Shown: piece by piece, positions 1-5,553 of the stretch
How the letters are laid out: each line of letters begins with the position of its first letter
How positions within the stretch are numbered: the stretch's first letter is position 1
Assembly (NCBI RefSeq): GCF_020216885.1
Contig: NZ_JAIWON010000153.1
Span: 1 to 6,588, forward strand
Direction: 5' to 3'
Source: Zymomonas sp.
Lineage (GTDB): Bacteria > Pseudomonadota > Alphaproteobacteria > Sphingomonadales > Sphingomonadaceae
DNA length: 6,588 bases
Position numbers and translations under genes: made by a program
Notes under the pieces: model-generated
What the model was told of the DNA's origin: nothing
The model's input: only the letters and a program-made list of their open reading frames with translations
Database searches by the model: none

Positions 1-1
1 C

Positions 2-1123
2 ATGGAAAATGCGAGGAACGGGACGGCGGCGATATTCTTTCTTTTGGGATGTGCTATTGCGACATGGGGGGCGTTAATTCCTTTTGTCAAAATCCATACG
101 GCTATTTCTGACGGGCAGCTTGGTTATCTGCTTTTATGTTTGGGATTGGGAGCGCTTTTCTCTTTGCCTTTAGCAGGCAGTATGGCGAACCGTTTTGGAT
201 GTCGTGCAGTTATGACGACAGGCGTGATTATTACCGCAATCGCGATCCCTTTTCTGGCGACTTTATCCTCCCCTATCATTTTGGGAGGAAGTCTATTGAT
301 CGTCGGGGCATCGGTCGGTGCCATTGATGCCGCCATGAATATTCAATCGGTTATTGTCGAGAAACGCGCCCAACGTCCCCTTATTTCAGGCTTTCATGCC
401 TTATATAGCATTGGTGGCGCAGCGGGATCAGCGGGATTGGCTTTGGTCTTTTCCAAATCATTTAGTCCGCTAACAGCTGGTATGATGGCCTCGGCCTTGC
501 TTCTTTTGATTTTGGCAATTTTCTGGAAGGATTTACTGCCCGATAAAGGTGAACCCGGTAGTGCGGCAGGCCTTGCTATACCAAAAGGCATGGTTTGGAT
601 TTTGAGTATTATCTGTTGCATTGCTTTTCTGGCGGAAGGCGCTGTGCTTGATTGGGGCGGTGTTTTTCTCACTTCGATCAGGAAATTACCACCGGAACAG
701 GCAGGTTGGGGCTATGCCGGTTATGCAACCATGATGACAACGGGACGGTTGTTTGGGAATAAAATCATTGCCAAATTAGGCAATGTTAAAACGGTTTTTC
801 TCGGCAGTCTTTTGGCTATGCTGGGTTATTTGGCGGTTATTTTTATACCTTACACCCCAGCGACTTTCATTGGTTATGCCTTAATCGGTTTGGGATGTGC
901 CGATATCGTTCCGGTTGTGTATAGTGTTGCCGGACGGCAAAATGTGATGCCGAGCCATCTCGCGATATCAGCGGTGACCACCATTGGCTATATGGGTGTT
1001 TTGGCGGGCCCGATTGCTATCGGTTTTATTGCCAATGTTGTCGGTTTGAAAATATCATTTTTCTTGATTGCAGCCTTGTTGGCCGGTGTTGCTGTCTTTT
1101 CCAAAAAAATGACCGTGCAATAA
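2..1123 (+). CDS. MFS transporter, YbjJ-like (start may lie outside window)
   Basis: This is an inner-membrane major facilitator superfamily permease of 373 residues, with about 12 hydrophobic segments and a more polar central loop at about residues 177-195. The loop between helices 2 and 3 (residues 59-69, G-S-M-A-N-R-F-G-C-R) is a form of MFS motif A, and residues 252-261 look like its repeat in the second half. The blocks G-A-I-D-A-A-M-N (106-113), S-G-F-H-A-L-Y-S (129-136) and A-E-G-A-V-L-D-W (211-218) recall E. coli YbjJ and related fucose-permease-like carriers. Substrate cannot be inferred. The first in-frame ATG is at base 2, so no ribosome site can be judged and the true start could lie further left. 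The length already suits a complete protein. The gene faces the GlsB-like gene tail to tail. Family assignment is firm; subfamily is by recall. Confidence 0.87.
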   Translation: MENARNGTAAIFFLLGCAIATWGALIPFVKIHTAISDGQLGYLLLCLGLGALFSLPLAGSMANRFGCRAVMTTGVIITAIAIPFLATLSSPIILGGSLLIVGASVGAIDAAMNIQSVIVEKRAQRPLISGFHALYSIGGAAGSAGLALVFSKSFSPLTAGMMASALLLLILAIFWKDLLPDKGEPGSAAGLAIPKGMVWILSIICCIAFLAEGAVLDWGGVFLTSIRKLPPEQAGWGYAGYATMMTTGRLFGNKIIAKLGNVKTVFLGSLLAMLGYLAVIFIPYTPATFIGYALIGLGCADIVPVVYSVAGRQNVMPSHLAISAVTTIGYMGVLAGPIAIGFIANVVGLKISFFLIAALLAGVAVFSKKMTVQ

Positions 1124-1132
1124 ATATATTTT

Positions 1133-1164
1133 AGGGTGGGGCTGTGTTTTCAGCCTCACCCTTT
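1133..1164 (+). terminator. Probable terminator of the MFS gene
   Basis: Ten bases after the MFS stop codon, arms 1133-1144 and 1151-1162 pair over 12 positions with one G-T wobble around a 6-base loop. Only a short T run (TTT) follows, so the stem is strong but the tail is weak. The tail lies on the rightward strand, which fits the MFS gene better than its convergent neighbour. Confidence 0.55.
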
Positions 1165-1188
1165 CAAGTCCAAAATAAGCATCCAGAT

Positions 1189-1213
1189 GTCAGGATATTT
1201 GGGCTATCCTGAC
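1189..1213. repeat. Perfect 9-bp inverted repeat between convergent genes
   Basis: Arms GTCAGGATA (1189-1197) and TATCCTGAC (1205-1213) are exact reverse complements around a 7-base loop. The repeat lies 18 bases beyond the GlsB-like stop codon in its reading direction. No T tract follows on either strand, so it is not a classical intrinsic terminator. It could be a 3' mRNA stem limiting exonuclease decay of the GlsB-like transcript, or help a Rho-dependent end. The hairpin is seen directly; the role is inference. Confidence 0.4.
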
Positions 1214-1231
1214 CTGAAAAGTCACATGGGG

Positions 1232-1480
1232 TCAGTTGCGTGATTTAAAGAAATTGATCACCGCCAACAAGATAACAGCGCCGATCAATGAGACCAGAAA
1301 ACTTTGCAGGGTCAGGCCGACATCGCCGATATCACCACGGTTGAAGATAAAGCCCCCCAAAGAAGCCCCGACAACACCGATAATAATATTAAGAAAAACG
1401 CCGCTGCCGCTGCCTTTCATAATAAGTCCGGCGAGCCATCCGATAATACCGCCGACGATAAGCCAAGAAATAAGCCCCAT
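1232..1480 (-). CDS. GlsB/YeaQ/YmgE family stress-response membrane protein
   Basis: This is a small, glycine-rich inner-membrane protein of 82 residues with three predicted helices (about 3-21, 28-46 and 56-77). A polar turn, N-R-G-D-I-G-D, lies at 47-53 and a basic tail K-S-R-N ends the protein. The opening G-L-I-S-W-L-I-V-G-G-I-I-G-W-L-A-G and the central G-V-V-G-A-S-L-G-G are typical of the GlsB/YeaQ/YmgE family, also called transglycosylase-associated proteins. Members are linked to stress conditions but their biochemical role is unknown. I chose ATG at 1480 over TTG at 1486: the ribosome site AAGGGAG ends 7 bases before the ATG, but only about one base before the TTG. A GGAAC/CGTT promoter lies about 45 bases upstream, which suits a stress gene. 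It is separated from the S10 peptidase gene by a strong terminator, so it is probably transcribed alone. Confidence 0.9.
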   Translation of the reverse strand: MGLISWLIVGGIIGWLAGLIMKGSGSGVFLNIIIGVVGASLGGFIFNRGDIGDVGLTLQSFLVSLIGAVILLAVINFFKSRN

Positions 1481-1524
1481 TACCAAACTCCCTTAAAAAA
1501 AGAATTGTCAATATTTGTATATAA

Positions 1525-1550
1525 AACGCCTAATCTTTAACATCTGTTCC
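1525..1550 (-). promoter_or_regulatory. EcfG-type general stress promoter of the GlsB-like gene
   Basis: Read leftward, GGAAC (1550-1546) is separated by 17 bases from CGTT (1528-1525). This matches the known alphaproteobacterial general-stress (sigma EcfG) consensus GGAAC-N16/17-CGTT. Initiation about 7 bases further on, near 1518, would give a leader of roughly 38 bases before the ATG at 1480. It is the only such pair I found in an intergenic part of the window. The downstream product belongs to a stress-linked family, which strengthens the call. The motif is seen directly; regulation by the PhyR-NepR-EcfG pathway is inference. Confidence 0.65.
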
Positions 1551-1613
1551 CTGACGTGAAATTTTTTCAAAAAATCGTAAAATGAAAAATGGCAGCATCA
1601 AAAGATTCTCTTC

Positions 1614-1647
1614 AAAAAAAAGAAGCGACCCCGTTAAGGTCGCTTCT
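1614..1647 (-). terminator. Intrinsic terminator of the S10 peptidase gene
   Basis: Arms 1621-1630 and 1638-1647 form a perfect 10-bp GC-rich stem around a 7-base loop, beginning 25 bases past the peptidase stop codon. In the leftward direction the stem is followed by seven T residues (A run at 1614-1620). A shorter T run (1648-1650) lies on the other side, so it may also stop rightward transcription. It insulates the GlsB-like gene from the peptidase gene. Confidence 0.88.
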
Positions 1648-1672
1648 TTTACTTCAAAATGGGATAAAAAAA

Positions 1673-3280
1673 TTAGGGCTGATAGCTACGACGGATGAAA
1701 GAAGAAACATCGTCATGTAGCGATTTTAAAGACTCTTCATTCACGTAAACCATATGGCCTGATTTATAATAGTGATATTCAAGATTCTGTTCGAGGCTCT
1801 TTCTGATCGGCAGATGGTGCATTTCATACCAGCCCTGATAATAAGGCGTTGCGAGATCAAAATAGCCGCCTGCGACCATCACCTTTAATTTGGGATTGGT
1901 CGTCATGGCCGCCGCCAGATCAGGCATCATATTAGCGACCCACGGCACCACGCCCCCGCTGGGAGAACGATGTTTAAAATCCCAGCCGCCTGGGAAATTA
2001 ACCATAGATTTATATTCGCGACCCTGCCCGAAATGGAGCTGGTTCAAAGAATAATCATTAAAGGCCGAGACATAAGCTGAAGACAAAGCCGAGCTTTGTG
2101 GATCATAGCTGGCTTCTTTATCGAGAGGATCAAGAGAAGGCCCTGAGAAACGCGTATCCAGACGACCCGTCGTGATATCGCCGCCTTGCAATATTTGCGT
2201 AAATTGACCGCCATTTAACCGCAAATCAGCTTTCAGCACATAATCCACCGGAATACCGGTATATTGGCTGTATTTTTGCGCAATGGCCTGTTTTCTTGAA
2301 GGATCCAGTGCGGAGCCTTGCTGTAACGCCATCGCATATTCTGTGGTGGCGAAATATTCGACTTCCCGAAGGAATTTTTCCAAATCAGCCGGTTTTTGAC
2401 CCTGTAAACGGTTATGATACCAAGCCGTTGCAGCATAGGTCGGAAGATTGGTGATGAAAGCCTGATCTGCACCCGGATTGGCATTCGGGAAATCGGAATC
2501 CAGCGTGAAGTTTAATATCTGGGACAGCAGGATAATGCCGTTAAAATCAATCGAGTTATCATTTTCCAGCATATTCGACAAAACAGCAGAACGCGGCGTG
2601 CCGTAGCTTTCACCAAACAGATATTTTGGGCTATTCCAGCGGTTAAATTTGCCTAAGAAGCCTTTGATAAATTCACAGAAAGCATAGGCATCTTGATCCA
2701 CGCCAAAAAAGGCTTTGGCTTTATCTTTACCAGCGACCCGACCGAAACCGGTAGCAGGGGCATCAATAAAGACAACATCCGCGACATCCATCAAGCTGTA
2801 GTCATTATTGACCAGACGATAAGGTGCGCCTTCGCTATGTTCATGATCGGGAACAACAATACGTTTGGGCCCGAAAGACCCCATATGCAGCCAGACCGAT
2901 GCAGAGCCGGGCCCGCCATTATAGAAAAAGACGACCGGTCTTTGTGACGATGGCACGTCTTTTTTAAAATAGGCCGTATAAGACATTGTGGCGCGTGGCT
3001 GTGTTTTATCTTTATCCTCGACGGTTTCATCCCAGCCTTTCGGATGAACCAATAACGTTCCAGAGACCGCCTGATAACGGATGGTCTGCCCTTTGACCGT
3101 CACACTGCCTTCGCTGGTAGCTTCGGCGGGTTTTAAGACATCATCACTTGCGGATGTCGTCTGTGTTTCTGCGGCTTTATCTTTTGTTTTATTATCCGCT
3201 TTTTCTGCGGAAACCATGCTTGCCATGCCAAACGTCGTCATGGCTGTCATACCTAGTAATATTGACCGAACTAAGCGCAT
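1673..3280 (-). CDS. Secreted S10 family serine carboxypeptidase-like protein
   Basis: This 535-residue alpha/beta-hydrolase peptidase carries the S10 (carboxypeptidase Y) hallmarks. They are an N-G-G-P-G oxyanion and carboxylate-binding loop (121-125), nucleophile Ser225 in G-E-S-Y-G, Asp475 in G-G-Y-F-D, and His509 in S-G-H-M-V-Y. A basic and hydrophobic leader ends in V-S-A at residue 25, a good signal peptidase I site. A Lys/Asp/Thr/Ser-rich linker follows (about 26-56), so the mature protein should act in the periplasm or outside the cell, removing C-terminal residues from peptides. The family's usual Cys in N-G-G-P-G-C is replaced by Ser126. Cys202 is the only cysteine, so the disulfides of eukaryotic homologues are absent. 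The ATG at 3280 has AAGGGGGG ending about 7 bases upstream. The gene stands alone, with its own promoter and terminator. Substrate preference is unknown. Confidence 0.9.
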   Translation of the reverse strand: MRLVRSILLGMTAMTTFGMASMVSAEKADNKTKDKAAETQTTSASDDVLKPAEATSEGSVTVKGQTIRYQAVSGTLLVHPKGWDETVEDKDKTQPRATMSYTAYFKKDVPSSQRPVVFFYNGGPGSASVWLHMGSFGPKRIVVPDHEHSEGAPYRLVNNDYSLMDVADVVFIDAPATGFGRVAGKDKAKAFFGVDQDAYAFCEFIKGFLGKFNRWNSPKYLFGESYGTPRSAVLSNMLENDNSIDFNGIILLSQILNFTLDSDFPNANPGADQAFITNLPTYAATAWYHNRLQGQKPADLEKFLREVEYFATTEYAMALQQGSALDPSRKQAIAQKYSQYTGIPVDYVLKADLRLNGGQFTQILQGGDITTGRLDTRFSGPSLDPLDKEASYDPQSSALSSAYVSAFNDYSLNQLHFGQGREYKSMVNFPGGWDFKHRSPSGGVVPWVANMMPDLAAAMTTNPKLKVMVAGGYFDLATPYYQGWYEMHHLPIRKSLEQNLEYHYYKSGHMVYVNEESLKSLHDDVSSFIRRSYQP

Positions 3281-3396
3281 TAAACGCCCCCCTTTGATGC
3301 AGTTTTTATATTCAACTTGGATAAAGGGTCAGTTTTTCAGAAAAATTTGATAGATATAAAAAATGTAACTGCCCTTCCCCCTTAAAACAGCAAGAG

Positions 3397-3425
3397 AGCA
3401 TAATATTACCCTATTTAATAGTCAA
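3397..3425 (-). promoter_or_regulatory. Candidate sigma-70 promoter of the S10 peptidase gene
   Basis: Read leftward, TTGACT (3425-3420) and TATGCT (3402-3397) are 17 bases apart, with 5 of 6 and 4 of 6 consensus matches. Initiation near 3390 would leave a leader of about 110 bases before the ATG at 3280. The DNA directly upstream of the -35 box is extremely A/T-rich and could act as an UP element. Assigned by eye, with no experimental support. Confidence 0.42.
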
Positions 3426-3545
3426 CAAAACCACATTTTACAATTTTTAAAAACTCTTTATAAATACTGATTATGATATAATATATCAAAGTATATAATT
3501 TATTTATTTTTTAAATTTTTAAAATTTTACAATTAAATACTTCTT
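3426..3545. other. Extremely A/T-rich intergenic tract
   Basis: By count, G+C is 16 of 120 bases over 3421-3540 and 4 of 60 over 3481-3540, far below the flanking genes. The tract has A and T runs, a perfect 6+1+6 palindrome (GATATA-A-TATATC, 3475-3487) and an 11-base direct repeat ATTTTACAATT (3435-3445 and 3524-3534). No gene is seen. It sits just upstream of the peptidase promoter, so an UP element, bent DNA or a nucleoid-protein site are reasonable guesses. It could also be a worn remnant of acquired DNA. Confidence 0.5.
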
Positions 3546-3557
3546 GTTATCGAAAGA

Positions 3558-3704
3558 GTGGCCTTGAAGATGAAAGTAAGTCGTAAGGTGAGCTTTGAGG
3601 ATGAGGCTGTTTTTATTAAATGTCTATTTCTTATAAGTTATAATAATCTTGGCTTGCTTTATAAGTTCTATGATTACTTTTTTGTAATCTTTCATATCAA
3701 ATGA
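3558..3704 (+). CDS. Doubtful small ORF, 44-48 codons
   Basis: An open frame runs from GTG 3558 (or ATG 3570) to TGA 3702-3704. The shorter form has a charged start (M-K-V-S-R-K-V-S-F-E-D-E) followed by a hydrophobic, aromatic-rich stretch with many Phe, Tyr, Leu and Ile. That could be one membrane helix, but any A/T-rich DNA translates this way. No clear ribosome site precedes either start and I recognise no family. It is listed because the stretch has no other gene and a rightward terminator-like hairpin lies downstream. Most likely it is chance. Confidence 0.12.
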   Translation: MALKMKVSRKVSFEDEAVFIKCLFLISYNNLGLLYKFYDYFFVIFHIK

Positions 3705-3718
3705 CATATTTGTGTCAA
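3691..3718 (-). promoter_or_regulatory. Weak leftward promoter with overlapping inverted repeat
   Basis: Read leftward, a perfect TTGACA (3718-3713) lies 16 bases from TATGAA (3696-3691). The -35 box overlaps an inverted repeat TGACA-N6-TGTCA (3702-3717), the geometry of a simple repressor operator. No leftward gene starts nearby: the next is the S10 peptidase about 400 bases away, which has a closer promoter. Both elements are short and lie in A/T-rich DNA where chance matches are common. Confidence 0.2.
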
Positions 3719-3912
3719 AATTTTTCAGAATTTTAAAAAGAGATCTCAATTTTGAAAAAAGCGCAAAAAAGGATTATGGGCTTTTTGTCTATAATGGATG
3801 CCTTTTTGATAATATCGAAGTCGCGCCTAGCCTTTATTTTGGGGCTTATTTGCCTCTCTTACTGCAAAGAATAAAGCGGATGGCACGTTATTTTCAAATT
3901 ATGACTTCATAA
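3712..3912 (+). CDS. Doubtful ORF of 66 codons upstream of murQ
   Basis: A GTG-started frame of 66 codons encodes a basic, Lys/Arg/Phe-rich peptide (F-R-I-L-K-R-D near the start, L-Q-R-I-K-R-M-A-R near the end) with no recognised domain. No ribosome site precedes the GTG, and composition is closer to intergenic DNA than to murQ. In its favour, a terminator-like hairpin begins 10 bases after its stop codon, which is where the end of a real transcription unit would be. It may instead be part of a non-coding RNA or a gene remnant. Confidence 0.17.
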   Translation: MSKFFRILKRDLNFEKSAKKDYGLFVYNGCLFDNIEVAPSLYFGAYLPLLLQRIKRMARYFQIMTS

Positions 3913-3921
3913 AATCAAATG

Positions 3922-3946
3922 GCCTGTTTATGAAAACAGGCGTTTT
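3922..3946 (+). terminator. Rightward terminator-like hairpin before murQ, no clear gene in front
   Basis: Arms GCCTGTTT (3922-3929) and AAACAGGC (3934-3941) pair perfectly over 8 bp around a 4-base loop, followed by G and TTTT (3942-3946). Stem and tail suit a short intrinsic terminator working rightward; leftward there is no T tract. It lies just before the murQ promoter candidate and so would insulate murQ. Alternatively it is a 5' leader hairpin of a longer murQ transcript, since a weak -10-like TAAAAT sits at 3910-3915. Confidence 0.45.
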
Positions 3947-3974
3947 GAATGACGCTTTCTTTTCCTGATATATT
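3945..3974 (+). promoter_or_regulatory. Candidate promoter of murQ-queE
   Basis: TTGAAT (3945-3950) and TATATT (3969-3974) are 18 bases apart, with 4 of 6 and 5 of 6 consensus matches. Initiation near 3981 would leave only about 13 bases before the ATG at 3994, so the AAGG ribosome site would lie at the very 5' end of the message. It would also exclude the upstream ATG at 3949 from the transcript. Confidence 0.33.
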
Positions 3975-3993
3975 CCAGACAAGGCAATCCTCT

Positions 3994-4902
3994 ATGTCCA
4001 CTGAAACGGTCGATCCGCGCTATATTGATCTTGATAGCTGGCCTAGCGAATATGCGGTTGAAGCAATGTTGGAAGGTCAGATGGCGGCTGTTGCCGCAGT
4101 AGCCGATCAATCCTCTCGCATTGCGACGGCTAGTAGCGCAGCGGCTGGAAGGTTATTGGATGGCAATCGTCTGGTTTATGTCGGGGCTGGCACCTCTGGC
4201 CGAATTGCCGTTCAGGATGGGGTTGAATTAACCCCGACTTATAATTGGCCGTCCGAAAGACTGGCTTTTATGATGGCGGGGGGTATGGCTGCGTTGGCCG
4301 CTAGTGTCGAAGGGGCAGAAGATAATATCGAACGCGCTGTTCAGGAAGTTGAGGCCTTGCATCTTGATAGCCGCGATGTTGTGATCGGTGTCGCGGCCAG
4401 TGGCAGAACCCCTTATACGGTGGCAGCGATAAAAGCCGCCAGACAAGCGGGTGCCTTGACGATTGGCATTGCCAATAATGCCGGTAGTGCTTTGTTAGAG
4501 GCCGCCGAGCATCCCGTTTTAGCCGCGACCGGAAGCGAAGTCGTGGCGGGATCAACTCGTATGAAGGCTGGAACGGCTCAAAAAGTTGTTTTGAACACCC
4601 TTTCAACAGCGATTATGCTGCGGCTGGGCTTGGTTTGCCGCGGTTTGATGGTCAATATGCGGGTCTCTAATGTCAAATTACAACAACGTGCCGTTGCCAT
4701 GGTCTGCCGATTGGCAAAAGTTGATCAGGATAAAGCCAAAAAAGCCCTTACGATCGCCCAAAATGATATTCGGAAAGCTGTTCTAGTGACGATGGGTCAG
4801 AGCATTACGGAGGCAGAAAAAGCCTTGGCTGATTGTCGGGGCAATTTGCGGCAAGCTATGGAGCTTTTAGCGGCGTCTTCTGGGGATAAGGGGTTGTTAT
4901 GA
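3994..4902 (+). CDS. murQ: N-acetylmuramic acid 6-phosphate etherase MurQ
   Basis: This cytoplasmic lyase cleaves the D-lactyl ether of MurNAc-6-phosphate to give GlcNAc-6-phosphate and D-lactate in cell-wall recycling, usually after AnmK forms its substrate. From ATG 3994 it has 302 residues, close to E. coli MurQ (298). The SIS sugar-phosphate fold spans about 43-206, with G-A-G-T-S-G-R (64-70), A-S-G-R-T-P (135-140) and G-S-T-R-M-K-A-G-T-A-Q-K (186-197). Glu78 in V-E-L-T-P-T-Y and Glu109 in E-G-A-E-D align with the E. coli catalytic pair Glu83 and Glu114. A small helical domain follows. An in-frame ATG at 3949 would add 15 residues. I prefer 3994 because AAGG lies 9 bases ahead, family-like sequence starts there, and a hairpin and promoter-like elements cover the upstream ATG. 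Its stop overlaps queE. No anmK is in the window. Confidence 0.95.
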   Translation: MSTETVDPRYIDLDSWPSEYAVEAMLEGQMAAVAAVADQSSRIATASSAAAGRLLDGNRLVYVGAGTSGRIAVQDGVELTPTYNWPSERLAFMMAGGMAALAASVEGAEDNIERAVQEVEALHLDSRDVVIGVAASGRTPYTVAAIKAARQAGALTIGIANNAGSALLEAAEHPVLAATGSEVVAGSTRMKAGTAQKVVLNTLSTAIMLRLGLVCRGLMVNMRVSNVKLQQRAVAMVCRLAKVDQDKAKKALTIAQNDIRKAVLVTMGQSITEAEKALADCRGNLRQAMELLAASSGDKGLL

Positions 4903-5552
4903 GCCATCATTATGCCGTTAAAGAAAGTTTCCTGACTTTACAGGGTGAAGGTATCCAAGCTGGAAGACGGGCTGTCTTTATTCGCTTTGCCGGTTGTAAT
5001 CTGTGGAATGGTCGCGAAGATGACCGTGAACAGGCGACATGCCGTTTTTGTGATACTGATTTTGTTGGTATTGATGGCGAAAATGGCGGACGATTTACCG
5101 CAGAAGAATTAGCAGAACAGGCCATTCGATTGTGGAAAGAGACGCTTGGAAGCCGATATCAATCTGTCCGGCCTTTTGTCGTTTTAACAGGCGGTGAGCC
5201 ATTATTACAAGTGGATGAGGCTTTGCTGCTGGCCTTGAAAAATCAAGCTTTTGAGATCGCTATCGAGACTAATGGAACGCAATCTGTCCCGTCTGCGATT
5301 GATTGGGTTTGTATGAGCCCCAAAGCAGGAAGCCAGATTATCCTTGAAAAAGGCAATGAAATAAAACTGGTATGGCCGCAAGAAGGCATTGATATTGAGC
5401 TTTTGGAAAATCTGGATTTTGATCATTATCTGATCCAGCCAATGGATAACGAGTCTCAAAAAGAAAATATCCAAAAGGCTATCGCCTTTGTGATGCAGCG
5501 GCCTTTATGGCGGTTATCTATTCAAAGTCATAAATTGATTGGGGTAAAATAA
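4899..5552 (+). CDS. queE: 7-carboxy-7-deazaguanine synthase QueE (radical SAM)
   Basis: This cytoplasmic radical-SAM enzyme of 217 residues converts 6-carboxy-5,6,7,8-tetrahydropterin to 7-carboxy-7-deazaguanine, the precursor of preQ0 and queuosine. The N-terminal S-F-L-T-L-Q-G-E-G-I-Q-A-G-R (10-23) is the family's opening. The 4Fe-4S ligands are Cys33, Cys48 and Cys51, a C-x14-C-x2-C spacing like the expanded motif of Burkholderia multivorans QueE rather than the usual C-x3-C-x2-C. T-G-G-E-P (97-101) is the SAM-binding motif and E-T-N-G-T (123-127) and S-P-K (140-142) are further conserved blocks. The start codon overlaps the murQ stop as ATGA, with AAGGGG upstream inside murQ, so translation is probably coupled. 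No queC, queD or queF is present here. A hairpin terminator starts one base after the stop codon. Confidence 0.95.
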   Translation: MSHHYAVKESFLTLQGEGIQAGRRAVFIRFAGCNLWNGREDDREQATCRFCDTDFVGIDGENGGRFTAEELAEQAIRLWKETLGSRYQSVRPFVVLTGGEPLLQVDEALLLALKNQAFEIAIETNGTQSVPSAIDWVCMSPKAGSQIILEKGNEIKLVWPQEGIDIELLENLDFDHYLIQPMDNESQKENIQKAIAFVMQRPLWRLSIQSHKLIGVK

Positions 5553-5553
5553 T

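Noticed and set aside
1236..1540. Rightward open frames of 86 and 78 codons opposite the GlsB-like gene
   Set aside because: They lie antisense to a well-supported family member, are rich in Pro, Thr, Lys and Ile in a way typical of shadow translation, and have no ribosome site.
1561..1575. A/T-only palindrome between the GlsB-like and peptidase genes
   Set aside because: It consists of T and A runs around a single C, expected by chance in this composition, and does not coincide with a promoter or terminator.
2233..3350. Several 79-89 codon frames on both strands within or across the S10 peptidase gene
   Set aside because: They overlap a complete gene with an intact catalytic triad and a signal peptide, and show no domain of their own.
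3281..3993. Possibility of a tRNA, CRISPR array or insertion sequence in the long gene-free stretch
   Set aside because: There is no cloverleaf-like pattern with a T-loop motif, no regularly spaced repeats, no transposase-like frame and no matching terminal repeats.
4228..4606. Leftward 72- and 101-codon frames inside murQ
   Set aside because: They are antisense to conserved MurQ motifs, and their compositions (Arg, His, Pro, Ser, Gln rich) look like reverse-strand shadows.
4910..5474. Leftward 71- and 89-codon frames inside queE
   Set aside because: They are antisense to conserved QueE sequence, with no ribosome site or recognisable domain.
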